A model generated the notes under the pieces. It did not search any database. It had not been told where the DNA came from and was given only the letters and a program-made list of their open reading frames with translations. A program made the translations under genes and the position numbers. From assembly GCA_963848195.1 (NCBI GenBank), contig CAWKCY010000009.1, positions 310,001 through 374,000 on the forward strand: DNA of 64,000 bases, in the 5' to 3' direction. The stretch comes from CAVQBP01 sp963848195. Lineage in GTDB: Bacteria > Bacteroidota > Ignavibacteria > Ignavibacteriales > Ignavibacteriaceae. The stretch's first letter is position 1. Each line of letters begins with the position of its first letter. Positions 26,409 to 36,277 of this stretch are shown here, piece after piece.

Positions 26409-27653
26409 ATGAAATTACAATTTTTGTCAATATTGCTAATTATATCTTCTTTTACAATTTTTGGACAAGTAAATTCAAGTTATACAAGATTTGGGATTGG
26501 GGATATCCAATATACATATTCTGCAAGAAGATTAGGGATGGGTCAGGTAAATACCTCGATTGCAGATGTGGATTTTATAAATGTTAATAATCCTGCTGCT
26601 CTTTGTAGACTTGATTTAACCAGATTTGAAGTCTCTCTCAAATTCGGGGGGGAGCAGCTTTCAAATAATAGTCTGAATAAATTTTATGCTAATACTATAT
26701 TTAATGGATTTACTTTTGGTTTTCCGATCAGCTCTCTTTACGGAGCCGGAGCAGCAATTGGTATTATCCCTGTAAGCAATGTTAGTTATAATATTGTTGA
26801 TAATGCTATATCAACAACTAATTCTTCGGATCAATACAGCTTTTCCTACAGCGGCAGCGGAGGCTTATCAAAGATTTTTATAGGTGCTTCTTACAGGACA
26901 CCACTAAATGTTAATATTGGTGCAACATTTGATTACTATTTTGGAAACCTGCATTATAATTCTGCTGTCACGTTCGCTAATAACAGTTCTTACAATGCAG
27001 TTTATAATAAACAGTACAGTCCACAGGGGATAGGGACTACAATCGGAATTTTAAGCCCGGACCTTGCTGATATTTTTAACTCTCAGAATATTACAGATTT
27101 TCGAATCGGAGCATCAATTAACTATGTCTCAACATTAAATACGGATACCATACTAATAGGAAGTTCTTCTTCCAAAATAGATACACTGGGGAAAGCTACA
27201 GTGGGAATGAAAATTCCCTTAAGACTTTCTACAGGGTTTAGTTTTGTTTTAAATAATAAATATTTAATAAGTATTGATTATTTATATCAGCCTTGGAGTA
27301 AATTCTCTTTCAATACCATTAAATCGGATTTCTTAAGAAATGCTTCAAAAATAAACGCCGGGTTTGAATACAGACCATTAAGGCAGTCCGGCAGCAGTTT
27401 CTGGGAACAAATTTTGTTACGAGCAGGTGTAAGTTATGAACAAACTCAATATATGATTAGAGGTGAAGGTATAAATCAATTTTCAGTTTCCGGTGGTTTT
27501 TCACTTCCAATAACTTTTGAAAATACTATTGATATTGGACTTGAATATGCAATACGCGGCACAAAAAGTGCGGGACTTTATAAAGAAAATATTTATAAAC
27601 TAAATGTCGGACTGGATCTGGGTGATCTCTGGTTTATCAGACAGGAAAGATAA
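26409..27653 (+). CDS. Outer-membrane beta-barrel protein, FadL-like
   Basis: 414 residues. Signal peptide MKLQFLSILLIISSFTIFGQ is followed by alternating beta strands throughout, with RLGMGQVNTSIADVDFINVN, a short motif resembling FadL-type barrels, and an aromatic-rich C-terminus (LDLGDLWFIRQER). It likely forms a 14-strand-type channel in the outer membrane. It lies 19 bases after the lipoprotein gene and just before the TPR gene, so the three probably form one envelope unit. The substrate is unknown. Confidence 0.82.
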   Translation: MKLQFLSILLIISSFTIFGQVNSSYTRFGIGDIQYTYSARRLGMGQVNTSIADVDFINVNNPAALCRLDLTRFEVSLKFGGEQLSNNSLNKFYANTIFNGFTFGFPISSLYGAGAAIGIIPVSNVSYNIVDNAISTTNSSDQYSFSYSGSGGLSKIFIGASYRTPLNVNIGATFDYYFGNLHYNSAVTFANNSSYNAVYNKQYSPQGIGTTIGILSPDLADIFNSQNITDFRIGASINYVSTLNTDTILIGSSSSKIDTLGKATVGMKIPLRLSTGFSFVLNNKYLISIDYLYQPWSKFSFNTIKSDFLRNASKINAGFEYRPLRQSGSSFWEQILLRAGVSYEQTQYMIRGEGINQFSVSGGFSLPITFENTIDIGLEYAIRGTKSAGLYKENIYKLNVGLDLGDLWFIRQER

Positions 27654-27684
27654 ATTTTTAAAAACAATCAATCGAGGGAATATC

Positions 27685-28962
27685 TTGAAAAATGCATCTA
27701 AAATTTGGGGTTACTTTATCATTCTTTTGATAATTTTCAGTTCTTCGGCTTTTTCGAAGACCTTTGTTGAATTTAATATTCAGCAATCTGATTCATTGCA
27801 ATTGATTGCCCAGTATAGCCTTTTCTCAGAATATTATAAAAATAAAGATTACGCAAGTGCATTACCATACGGGTGGAAAGTGATTGATATGGACCCGGTA
27901 AAATTTAATAAATGGATTTATTACAAAATGGAAGATGCACTCTGGAAAATTCACGATTCTACCGGTATTTCACCGGAATTGAAAAAAGAGGCTCAGGATT
28001 CTATTCTTACTTTTTATAATTTTGCGATAAAATATTATCCCGATGATAAAGGATATTTTGAGGCCAGAGAAGCTTATGTTGAACAAAACTGGCTAAATAA
28101 AAACGCTGATTCGGTTATAGCTTTGTATGAACAGGCTATAAAAGATAATCCCAAACTCCCATCTTATTATTATAATTTATTGGGTACCCTATATAAAGAC
28201 AATATGTCGTCAAATAATGATTATCAAACAAAGGCAATAGATCTATACAATAAATTAATCGAAAGAGAACCGAATAATGATGTATGGACTGAAAACCTTA
28301 AAGGATTAGCTAAAGATCCTGAGCAATTACTATCAATATTAAAACAGACGTGGGAAAGAGATAAAGATAATCTTGCTAAAGCCTGGCAATATGCATCAAT
28401 GGCTATTAGTCTTGGTAAATACCCTGAAGCAATAGAAACGCTTGAATTTCTTACTCAGAAATCTCCGGAAACAGTAAATTATTGGAATCAGCTTGCGACT
28501 GCCTATCAGAAAACAGATCAATTAAAAAAAGCAGAAGATGCTTATAAAAAATTAATTCAATTGGAACCTAATAATAAAAATCATTATTTGAACCTTGGAA
28601 TTGTTTACAAAGATGAGAAGCAATTGGCAGCAGCTAGAACACAATATGAAAAAGCTAGTAAAACTGGTAATGGCTGGGGTTTGCCTATTTTCTATGAAGG
28701 TTTATTATATGAGCAGGCAGCTAGGGATTGTGGCACGTTTGATTTTAACGCTAAGGTTGTCTACCAACTGGCAGTAGATACATACAAAAGAGCTGCTAGT
28801 GCGGATAATACTGCTGCTCAAGCTCAGGAGAGAGTCACTGCCTTAAAAAGTTCAGTACCAACACAGGAAGATTACTTCTTCAGGGGGCTAAAGTCAGGTC
28901 AGTCTATTCCTATAACAGGTGATTGTTACAGTTGGATTGATAGAAGTATAACAGTTCCATAA
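27685..28962 (+). CDS. Secreted TPR protein
   Basis: 425 residues from the TTG at 27685, which has GAGGG at about 27674-27678 upstream. Earlier in-frame starts overlap the barrel gene and lack such a site. A signal peptide (GYFIILLIIFSSSAFS) is followed by tetratricopeptide repeats through about residue 380 (YNKLIEREPNNDVWTENLKG, AEDAYKKLIQLEPNNKNHYL). TPRs mediate protein contacts, so it is probably a periplasmic partner for the barrel and lipoprotein encoded upstream. A strong terminator follows. Confidence 0.85.
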   Translation: MKNASKIWGYFIILLIIFSSSAFSKTFVEFNIQQSDSLQLIAQYSLFSEYYKNKDYASALPYGWKVIDMDPVKFNKWIYYKMEDALWKIHDSTGISPELKKEAQDSILTFYNFAIKYYPDDKGYFEAREAYVEQNWLNKNADSVIALYEQAIKDNPKLPSYYYNLLGTLYKDNMSSNNDYQTKAIDLYNKLIEREPNNDVWTENLKGLAKDPEQLLSILKQTWERDKDNLAKAWQYASMAISLGKYPEAIETLEFLTQKSPETVNYWNQLATAYQKTDQLKKAEDAYKKLIQLEPNNKNHYLNLGIVYKDEKQLAAARTQYEKASKTGNGWGLPIFYEGLLYEQAARDCGTFDFNAKVVYQLAVDTYKRAASADNTAAQAQERVTALKSSVPTQEDYFFRGLKSGQSIPITGDCYSWIDRSITVP

Positions 28963-29011
28963 ATAAGGTTCTCTCTATACTCGGAAAATATCATATTTAA
29001 TTTTATAATAA

Positions 29012-29040
29012 GGTTTCAGAATTACTCTGAAACCTTTTTT
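29012..29040 (+). terminator. Intrinsic terminator
   Basis: GGTTTCAGA (29012-29020) and TCTGAAACC (29026-29034) make a perfect 9-bp stem with loop ATTAC, followed by TTTTTT. It ends the glgA-to-TPR unit before glyA. Confidence 0.92.
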
Positions 29041-29145
29041 CTTCATATTCATTCTTGAATTCTTTTAGTGTTTAAATTTCATTTCATATTCCTTTTTAGT
29101 TAATTTTAATATATAAATTAAATTGCAAATAAAATAAAGAGACAA

Positions 29146-30441
29146 ATGTTTGAGCATTTAAAAGAAGATCATGAAATATTTAAAGTATTAAATCTGGAAT
29201 TAAGTCGTCAGCAAGATTTCCTTGAATTAATAGCGTCGGAGAATTTTGTAAGTCAGGCAGTTTTGGAGTCAGCAGGTACAGTGCTCACAAATAAATATGC
29301 TGAAGGATACCCAGGAAAAAGATACTACGGGGGATGTGAGTATGTTGATATGGCGGAAAATATTGCCCGGGAAAGATTAAAAAAATTGTTTAATGCAGAA
29401 TATGTAAATGTACAACCTCATAGTGGTTCTCAAGCTAACATGGCAGTTTACATGACTCTATTGGAACCGGGAGACAAGATATTAGGACTGAGCTTAGCTC
29501 ATGGAGGACATCTAACACATGGTTCTCCTGTTAATTTTTCAGGAAAACTTTATCAAGCCATAGGTTATACTTTAAATAAAGAGACTAAGACTTTAGATTA
29601 CAATATTATAAATGATTTAGCCCAAAAAGAGAAACCGAAAATAATAGTAACCGGAGCCAGTGCTTATTCAAGGGAATGGGATTATAAAAAGTTTAGGGAA
29701 ATTGCTGATTCTGTTGATGCATTTTTAGTTTGCGATATGGCTCATCCTGCCGGACTTATTGCTAAAGGCTTGTTAGATAACCCTCTTCCTTACTGTGATG
29801 TAGTAACTTCGACTACTCATAAAACTTTAAGAGGTCCACGCGGCGGAATTATCCTCATTGGAAAAGACAAAGAAAACAGGCTTGGTATTAAAACACCTAA
29901 AGGTGACAGAACTAAGATGATGTCTGAACTTATTGATTCCTCAGTTATGCCCGGTATCCAGGGAGGCCCTTTAATGCACATAATCATGGCTAAAGCTGTT
30001 GCTTTTGGTGAAGCTCTGGAGGATTCATTTACAGATTATGCCAAACAAATCATCAAGAATGCAAAAGCACTTGCTAATGAGCTAATTAAATATGAATTTA
30101 ATATTATATCTGGCGGAACTGATAATCACTTGATGCTTATTGATTTGACTAATAAGAATATAACCGGAAAACAAGCTGAAAATGCTCTTGGAGAAGCGGG
30201 AATTACTGTAAATAAAAATATGGTTCCTTTTGATGAAAGAAGCCCATTTGTTACAAGTGGAATTAGGATCGGTACTCCGGCTGCAACAACAAGGGGTATG
30301 AAAGAAGAAGAAATGAAGAAAATTGCCGGCTTAATAAATAAAGTGATAGATAAAATAGATGATAAAAAATCATTAATTGATATCAAAGAAGAAGTGAAAA
30401 AACTTTGTTCTAATTTTCCATTATACCCGGAATTAAATTAA
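29146..30441 (+). CDS. glyA: Serine hydroxymethyltransferase
   Basis: 431 residues, normal length. It carries the SHMT signature ASENFVSQAVLESAGTVLTN, the PLP-lysine motif VVTSTTHKTLRGPRGG, and YAEGYPGKRYYGG. It interconverts serine and glycine with tetrahydrofolate and feeds one-carbon units to purine synthesis. It stands after a strong terminator, so it has its own promoter; tatC follows ten bases later. Confidence 0.98.
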   Translation: MFEHLKEDHEIFKVLNLELSRQQDFLELIASENFVSQAVLESAGTVLTNKYAEGYPGKRYYGGCEYVDMAENIARERLKKLFNAEYVNVQPHSGSQANMAVYMTLLEPGDKILGLSLAHGGHLTHGSPVNFSGKLYQAIGYTLNKETKTLDYNIINDLAQKEKPKIIVTGASAYSREWDYKKFREIADSVDAFLVCDMAHPAGLIAKGLLDNPLPYCDVVTSTTHKTLRGPRGGIILIGKDKENRLGIKTPKGDRTKMMSELIDSSVMPGIQGGPLMHIIMAKAVAFGEALEDSFTDYAKQIIKNAKALANELIKYEFNIISGGTDNHLMLIDLTNKNITGKQAENALGEAGITVNKNMVPFDERSPFVTSGIRIGTPAATTRGMKEEEMKKIAGLINKVIDKIDDKKSLIDIKEEVKKLCSNFPLYPELN

Positions 30442-30451
30442 TTCTAATATC

Positions 30452-31219
30452 GTGGCCTCTCAAGATACTATTAACCAAAATGAAAATGAGAATGAGGAGG
30501 AAAAATCCGGCGCGGAAATGACTTTCCTCGAACATCTCGAAGAATTGAGATGGAGATTAATTTACTCATTAATAGGACTTGTAGCAGGAACAATCCTTTG
30601 CTGGATATTTATTGATTATTTGGTTGATGTTGTATTACTCAAACCAGCCCGCGATGCTGGAGCTCCTCTCCAAAATCTAAAACCTTTCGGACAGTTATTC
30701 CTATTTTTCGAAATCGCAGTTATAGGGGGAGTAGTTATCAGCATTCCTAATATTTTTTATCAATTCTGGAAGTTTATTGCTCCCGCATTGAAAAGAAATG
30801 AAAGGAAATATATTTTTTCAATCGTTGTTTTTTCCTCGTTCTGTTTTTTAACCGGAATTGTTTTTGCGTATTATGGTATGCTCCCGTTAACGCTGAAATT
30901 TGCTACACAATTCGGTTCCTCTGCGATTAAAAACGAGTTTGCGATCGATGAATATTTTAATATAATTATCAGTGTAATGCTGGCTGCCGGAGTTGTGTTT
31001 GAACTTCCGATGATCTCGTTCTTCTTAACTAAATTAGGAATATTAACACCTAAATTCATGATTAAATATAGAAAACATGCAATAGTTATAATTATGATAT
31101 TGGCTGCAGTATTAACTCCCGGAACTGATCCGGTTTCGCAGATCGTGTTGGCAATTCCATTGGTTTTCTTATATGAAATAAGTATATTTATTTCGAAACT
31201 TTCCTTAAGAAAAAATTGA
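30452..31219 (+). CDS. tatC: Twin-arginine translocase subunit TatC
   Basis: 255 residues, GTG start. An acidic N-terminal tail leads to the TatC core FLEHLEELRWRLIYSLIG and six predicted membrane helices, with the family sequence FYQFWKFIAPALKRNERKY. It is the receptor for folded Tat substrates in the inner membrane. TatA is not in the window. The stop TGA is embedded in the TTGA that starts the prenyltransferase gene. Confidence 0.96.
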   Translation: MASQDTINQNENENEEEKSGAEMTFLEHLEELRWRLIYSLIGLVAGTILCWIFIDYLVDVVLLKPARDAGAPLQNLKPFGQLFLFFEIAVIGGVVISIPNIFYQFWKFIAPALKRNERKYIFSIVVFSSFCFLTGIVFAYYGMLPLTLKFATQFGSSAIKNEFAIDEYFNIIISVMLAAGVVFELPMISFFLTKLGILTPKFMIKYRKHAIVIIMILAAVLTPGTDPVSQIVLAIPLVFLYEISIFISKLSLRKN

Positions 31220-32196
31220 TTAGTATAGGTATCTCTCAAATAAGCCAGCCGATAGATTCCGAATTAAAAGAATTTAACGAAATATTTAAACAATCAATGA
31301 AGTCCAGGATTGGCCTGGTTGATTTAATTGCGCGATATATCCTTAGACAAAAGGGAAAGAAAATTCGGCCGCTTTTAGTATTATTGACAGCTAAAGTTGC
31401 TGGCGGAATAAATGAGCGGACATACCGTGGGGCGGTTCTGGTTGAACTGCTTCATACCGCCACTTTAGTACATGATGATGTAGTTGACAATGCCGATAAA
31501 AGGAGGGGATTCTGGTCTGTCAATGCTATATTCAAAAACAAAGCTGCAGTTTTAATGGGTGATTACCTCTTATCCCGCGGTTTAATGATAGCAGTTGAAG
31601 GTAAAGATTATGATTTTCTCAATGTAATTACAAATACAGTAAAGAGAATGTCTGAAGGGGAATTACTTCAAATACAGAAAACCAGGAAATTAAATATCGA
31701 TGAAGAAACTTATTTCAAGATAATTTCGGACAAAACTGCTTCTCTTCTTGAAACTTGCTGCCAGATAGGTGCATTAAGCGCTACGGATAATACTGAACAA
31801 CATGAAGCTATGAAAAATTTTGGTACAAATCTAGGGATAGCTTTTCAGATTAGAGATGATATTCTGGATTATGACGGGGCTGCCAGTCTTATAGGTAAAC
31901 CAATAGGAGGAGATATAAAAGAGAAGAAAATAACATTACCCCTTATATATTCTTTGAACCAGGTGAAAAAAGAAGAAGCAAATGATATTAAAAAATTAAT
32001 AAAGAATGGCAATAAAAAAGAAAATATTCAAAAAGTCATAGGGTTTGTTCGTCAGAATCGAGGTATTGAATATGCCCTGGAAACTGCTTCCAGTTACTCT
32101 TTAAAAGCAAAAGAATCACTTCAGATATTTCCAGACTCCGCTGTACGAATGTCTCTCGAGGCTCTTGTAGATTTTGTAATAAATCGAAAGAATTAA
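31216..32196 (+). CDS. Long-chain polyprenyl diphosphate synthase
   Basis: 326 residues, TTG start (31216) overlapping the tatC stop as TTGA. It has both Asp-rich motifs: FARM VHDDVVDNADKRRG and SARM QIRDDILDYDG, with the fold of trans-prenyltransferases (E-family). It likely makes the octa- or heptaprenyl tail for menaquinone/ubiquinone; chain length cannot be judged reliably here. It ends tail-to-tail with the DedA gene, sharing four bases. Confidence 0.92.
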   Translation: MISIGISQISQPIDSELKEFNEIFKQSMKSRIGLVDLIARYILRQKGKKIRPLLVLLTAKVAGGINERTYRGAVLVELLHTATLVHDDVVDNADKRRGFWSVNAIFKNKAAVLMGDYLLSRGLMIAVEGKDYDFLNVITNTVKRMSEGELLQIQKTRKLNIDEETYFKIISDKTASLLETCCQIGALSATDNTEQHEAMKNFGTNLGIAFQIRDDILDYDGAASLIGKPIGGDIKEKKITLPLIYSLNQVKKEEANDIKKLIKNGNKKENIQKVIGFVRQNRGIEYALETASSYSLKAKESLQIFPDSAVRMSLEALVDFVINRKN

Positions 32197-32852
32197 CTAT
32201 TATCTGTAAGGCTGGATTTCCCCTTAATCTTTTTTATTAAATGATATACACCTTCAATTATAAACGGAGTTAGGAAAATTAAAGGGAATATATATTCAGA
32301 TCTTTTTATGAATCCTATCAGCAAATCTTTATCATTACTTAAATAATAAGTAACACCAATCCATAATCCAACCCAGAGTGCTGCACCTAATAAATTAAAC
32401 AATATAAACTTTTTCCATCTCATTTCACTTATACCGGCAATAATTCCGTTGAACTGCCTGAGGCCTTGAATAAAACGTGCTAAAGCAACTATTTTCCCTC
32501 CATGCCTTACGAAAAAATTTTCAAATTTATTTAATCTTTTTTCAGTTAAAAAGACATATTTACCCCATTTTAATATTATTTTTCTGCCGCCATAGTGACC
32601 AATGGCGAATCCTGTATTATCACCAAGAACGGCTCCGGAAAATGCTAATATTCCAATTAAGATAAAATTCAATTCTCCTAATGCTGCAAATAAAGAACAT
32701 ATTACCAGAATTGTTTCTCCCGGCATTGGCAGGCCAAAATCTTCAAGGAATATTGCAAAAAATATAGCCCAATAACCATATTGGTGAATATAAGGTAAGA
32801 CTGTTTTTATATATGGAGCAATAGAAGGAAATTGTTTCAGTAATTCATCCAT
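32193..32852 (-). CDS. DedA-family membrane protein
   Basis: 219 residues. DedA/SNARE-associated core with the signatures GYWAIFFAIFLEDFGLPMPG, TGFAIGHYGGRKIILKWG and VALARFIQGLRQFNGIIAG, and several membrane helices. DedA proteins are thought to flip undecaprenyl phosphate or other polyisoprenyl lipids. The N-terminal half carries the conserved Glu and Arg positions. A polyprenyl diphosphate synthase lies convergent next door, which may be chance. Confidence 0.92.
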   Translation of the reverse strand: MDELLKQFPSIAPYIKTVLPYIHQYGYWAIFFAIFLEDFGLPMPGETILVICSLFAALGELNFILIGILAFSGAVLGDNTGFAIGHYGGRKIILKWGKYVFLTEKRLNKFENFFVRHGGKIVALARFIQGLRQFNGIIAGISEMRWKKFILFNLLGAALWVGLWIGVTYYLSNDKDLLIGFIKRSEYIFPLIFLTPFIIEGVYHLIKKIKGKSSLTDNS

Positions 32853-33025
32853 AATATTTAATTATAAGAATAAGGAATTTTTTAGACTTTGGTTAACTAT
32901 TACTGATAGAAAAGATATTAAAAGAAAAGCTTATAAAAGAGTTATAATTGTCATAGACTTAAAGATGAGCACAATTCAATATCACATAAGGCTCGAAATC
33001 CCCTACGATAATACTGATAGTAAGT

Positions 33026-34648
33026 TTAACTGCCTGTTTTCTTTAATTCCGTTAATGTTCTTTCAAATGGTATATCATTCAAATCAGCATTTGGATTTTT
33101 TTCCTTAAAATAATTAAGTGACCATTCACTGGTAAAAAGAATTACTTCTCTTTCTTCAGTATCATAAGCCCAAGCAGCTCCTGCCGGTAGTAGAATCGTG
33201 CTTTTCAATTGTTCTTCAATTTCAGGTGAAATCCACCTGCAAATTTTCCAGTTTGTCTGTTCCAATCTTGATTCTGCCCCATATTCGTCTTGAAGCCTAT
33301 ATTGTACTACTTCAAACTGCAATGGACCGACTGCACCAAGAAGGGGTATTTTTTGAGCTGAACTTTTCAAATAAAAGGACTGAACAACACCTTCCTGTAA
33401 AAGCTGGTCAAGTCCATCTCTGAATTTTTTATAATTAGAGGGGTTTGGATTATGCATAAAAACAAAATATTCGGGAGCAAATTTTGGAATTTCATTATAA
33501 ATAATATTTGAGTCGTCTGTTATTGTATCACCAATTCCAAAATTCGAATTACCAATAAAACCAATAATATCTCCTGCAAAAGCTTCATCGACAGTTTCTC
33601 TTTCCTGACCAAACAATTTTTGTGAGTTAGAGAGTCTTATCTTTTTTCCTGTTTTTGGATGAAAAGCCTGCATATCACGTTGAAATCTTCCTGAGCATAC
33701 ACGCATAAATGCAATTCTATCCCGGTGTTTCGGGTCCATATTTGCTTGTATTTTAAATATGAATCCGGAGAACCTTTTATCTTCAGGCATTATTTCACCT
33801 TCCGAACTATCTCTTGAAGTAGGGGGGAGGGCATATTCAAGAAAACCGTTCAGCAACAACTCGATGCCGAAATTATTTACTGCACTCCCAAAGAATACCG
33901 GGGTTAATTTACCTTCAATTACAGCATCTTTTTTAAATTCTGCGCCGGCAGTTTCGATCATTTCTATTTCTTCAACAAATTTATTATAATTTTCCTCACT
34001 TAATCTGTTCTTGACAAAATCACCGGCAGGATCATGAATCTCAACAGGAGCTTTATATGCTCCGCCTGTTGTTTTTTCAAATAAATGCACCTGTTTTGAA
34101 TGTCGATCATAAACACCCTTAAAATCCAGCCCGGTGCCTAAAGGATAGTTCATTGCATAAGAATGAATTCCCAATACACTTTCCAATTCATCCATTAATG
34201 CAAGTGGGTCAAGAGTTGGCCGGTCAAGTTTATTCATAAAAGTAAAAATCGGAATTTCCCTCTTTCTGCATACCTCGAAAAGTTTTCTTGTCTGAGCTTC
34301 AATACCTTTAGCAGCATCTATAACCATAACAACAGAATCTACTGCAGTGAGAACTCTATAAGTATCTTCCGAAAAATCTTCATGTCCGGGAGTATCAAGT
34401 AAATTGATTTTATATCCTTTATAATCAAATTGGAGCACGGTTGAACTAATAGAAATTCCCCGTTTCTTTTCCAGTTCCATCCAGTCTGATGTTGCTTTCC
34501 TTTGATTTTTTCTAGCAGTAACGGAACCTGCTAATTGGACAGCTCCACCATATAATAATAATTTTTCGGTTAAAGTTGTCTTTCCAGCATCGGGGTGAGA
34601 AATAATTGCAAATGTTCTTCTTCTGTTTATTTCTTTTAAATTGCTCAT
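33026..34648 (-). CDS. prfC: Peptide chain release factor 3
   Basis: 540 residues, full length. GTPase domain with G1 ISHPDAGKTTLTEKLL, G3 DTPGHEDFSEDTYR and G4 FMNKLDRPT; then domain II, and the C-terminal RF3 domain (VVQYRLQDEYGAESRLEQ). It is a GTPase that ejects RF1/RF2 after termination. It stands alone on the minus strand, with its promoter in the gap above 34648. Confidence 0.97.
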   Translation of the reverse strand: MSNLKEINRRRTFAIISHPDAGKTTLTEKLLLYGGAVQLAGSVTARKNQRKATSDWMELEKKRGISISSTVLQFDYKGYKINLLDTPGHEDFSEDTYRVLTAVDSVVMVIDAAKGIEAQTRKLFEVCRKREIPIFTFMNKLDRPTLDPLALMDELESVLGIHSYAMNYPLGTGLDFKGVYDRHSKQVHLFEKTTGGAYKAPVEIHDPAGDFVKNRLSEENYNKFVEEIEMIETAGAEFKKDAVIEGKLTPVFFGSAVNNFGIELLLNGFLEYALPPTSRDSSEGEIMPEDKRFSGFIFKIQANMDPKHRDRIAFMRVCSGRFQRDMQAFHPKTGKKIRLSNSQKLFGQERETVDEAFAGDIIGFIGNSNFGIGDTITDDSNIIYNEIPKFAPEYFVFMHNPNPSNYKKFRDGLDQLLQEGVVQSFYLKSSAQKIPLLGAVGPLQFEVVQYRLQDEYGAESRLEQTNWKICRWISPEIEEQLKSTILLPAGAAWAYDTEEREVILFTSEWSLNYFKEKNPNADLNDIPFERTLTELKKTGS

Positions 34649-34905
34649 TAGTTACTTTTATTTTTGATTAAAAAATGGATTGAAAAAATAAGAAGAGAAT
34701 TCTAGTGAAAGAATTCGCGCATAAGATATGTACAAAAAGAGTCTTTAAGTAATATAATCTGATTCATTCTTACATAAAATTTTTAATAAATTCATACAAA
34801 AATAGTTAAATATTATCAATTTACAAAAGTCTATTTCGATTGTCTTTTAGTTGATGGAATGTTGGAGTTTTGGGAGTAAAGTCATTAAGGAAGGAAGGTT
34901 AATAT

Positions 34906-35067
34906 ATGAAGAAAAAAGAATGCCCTGCATGTGCTATGTATACAGAGGCAGATAAAAGGATATGTCCTATTTGCGGTTATGAATTTCCAAAGGAGCAGCA
35001 GGTATTTAAAATTCTGGCAGCTCTTTTGGTAATAGTATTTATAATATTTATTATTTTAAGTATATGA
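34906..35067 (+). CDS. Small zinc-ribbon membrane protein
   Basis: 53 residues, shorter than most gene callers keep. Four Cys form two CPxC knuckles (KECPACAMYTEADKRICPIC, then GYEFP), and a membrane helix follows (KILAALLVIVFIIFIILSI). The ribosome site AAGGAAGG (34889-34896) is strong and well placed. It is likely a zinc-binding, C-terminally membrane-inserted protein of the zinc-ribbon type; the function is not known. It stands alone, pointing toward the minus-strand pair at 35085-35875. Confidence 0.75.
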   Translation: MKKKECPACAMYTEADKRICPICGYEFPKEQQVFKILAALLVIVFIIFIILSI

Positions 35068-35084
35068 GCTTAACTTATTATATT

Positions 35085-35471
35085 TTATATATAAGGCGTT
35101 GTTTTAGTTAAACCTAAATATACTGAAATATCAGGAGTTCCATATATTGGTTTATAGGAAATACCAAAGTAAATTAGTGAGGCAATAAAAGCTCCGTTTG
35201 ATATACGTTGTTCCGACCATCTTTCAATAGAATGAGCAAGAAAATAGCTATTAAAATGATATTTTAGATAATTGAAATTCTTAAACTCTCTTTTTTTAAT
35301 ATTTGTCCTATACTTTTCAATCCATTCGCAGCAAATTCTAAATTCATTAAATCCTTTTTCCAGTGCGCTCCTATTATCAAGAAATTGTTCACTATTCCCC
35401 AGGCTTTCAAAACCTAAGCTTGTGAGATTTGGTTCTCTCCTTAATATCCCTTTAAATATGTCTTCACTCAT
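35085..35471 (-). CDS. Hypothetical protein
   Basis: 128 residues, no signal peptide or long membrane helix. Conserved-looking elements are NYLKYHFNSYFLAHSIERW and RISNGAFIASLIYFGISYKP, suggesting a compact helical fold. I do not recognise the family. It follows the TPR gene by 32 bases on the same strand, so the two may be co-transcribed. Confidence 0.6.
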   Translation of the reverse strand: MSEDIFKGILRREPNLTSLGFESLGNSEQFLDNRSALEKGFNEFRICCEWIEKYRTNIKKREFKNFNYLKYHFNSYFLAHSIERWSEQRISNGAFIASLIYFGISYKPIYGTPDISVYLGLTKTTPYI

Positions 35472-35503
35472 AATTTTTAATTATTAAAATTGATAAATAA
35501 TTG

Positions 35504-35875
35504 TTAATTACAATAACCCTTATTAACATCATAAGTTTTAAAGCAGCCTAATTTTGCAGCTGTAACAAAATCAATTCTGCCGTTTTCTTTATCTCCTTTA
35601 TTAAATTTTATTAAACCTCTGTTATGATAAGCTTCCGCTAGCTTAGGGTTTAGTATTATCGCCTGATTATAATCATTGAGAGCATTCTCATAATCTTCCA
35701 GGATGAATTTCACGTTTCCTCTTTTATAGAATGCCTCTGCAAAATCCGGATTCAGTTCTATCGACTTAGAAAAATAGGATATTGCAATATGATAATTTGT
35801 CAGGAGTTTTTCAAGGTTTCCCCTGTTAAAAAATTCAATTGATTTTTGAATAGATTCATTTTCATTATTCTTCAT
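35504..35875 (-). CDS. Small TPR protein
   Basis: 123 residues with about three tetratricopeptide repeats: AISYFSKSIELNPDFAEAFY, ALNDYNQAIILNPKLAEAYH and a final GRIDFVTAAKLGCF. No signal peptide, so it is probably cytosolic. TPRs serve as protein-binding scaffolds. It is first of a two-gene minus-strand pair with the hypothetical gene at 35085-35471. Confidence 0.85.
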   Translation of the reverse strand: MKNNENESIQKSIEFFNRGNLEKLLTNYHIAISYFSKSIELNPDFAEAFYKRGNVKFILEDYENALNDYNQAIILNPKLAEAYHNRGLIKFNKGDKENGRIDFVTAAKLGCFKTYDVNKGYCN

Positions 35876-36277
35876 TTATAATTTCCTCCAATTCAGGATA
35901 TTCGTTATTCCCTAATTATGGGATGGAGGGAAGATATTATAATTGTTATTGTTTAATTTTAATTATTGTCTACTTGCTCTCTAGAAACTAAATCTGCTTA
36001 ATTGAATAAATTTTTGAACTTTTTACTCTGATAAACAAAGTACATGCCATTATAAATATTGAAGAAATTCGGGATTTAATTAACAGTATAGTTTTTTATT
36101 CTGTTTCAAAATGGAAGGAGATTTACTAAATGTATCATATATAAGTACTATTTATGAGATATTGTGATTTTATTTCATGAGTCTTTTTAGTGCAAAATTA
36201 AAATGATTATATTTGAATAAAGGATAGACACATTCTTTGCTTAAACATATTTTTATATCATTTAATTATCATTTGCT
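35876..36277. other. 402-base gap, divergent promoters
   Basis: No gene is visible between the minus-strand TPR gene and plus-strand purC. It should hold promoters for both. TATATTTG at 36208-36215 fits the TAnnTTTG -7 element about 63 bases before the purC ATG, though no good upstream TTG is spaced with it. Confidence 0.45.
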
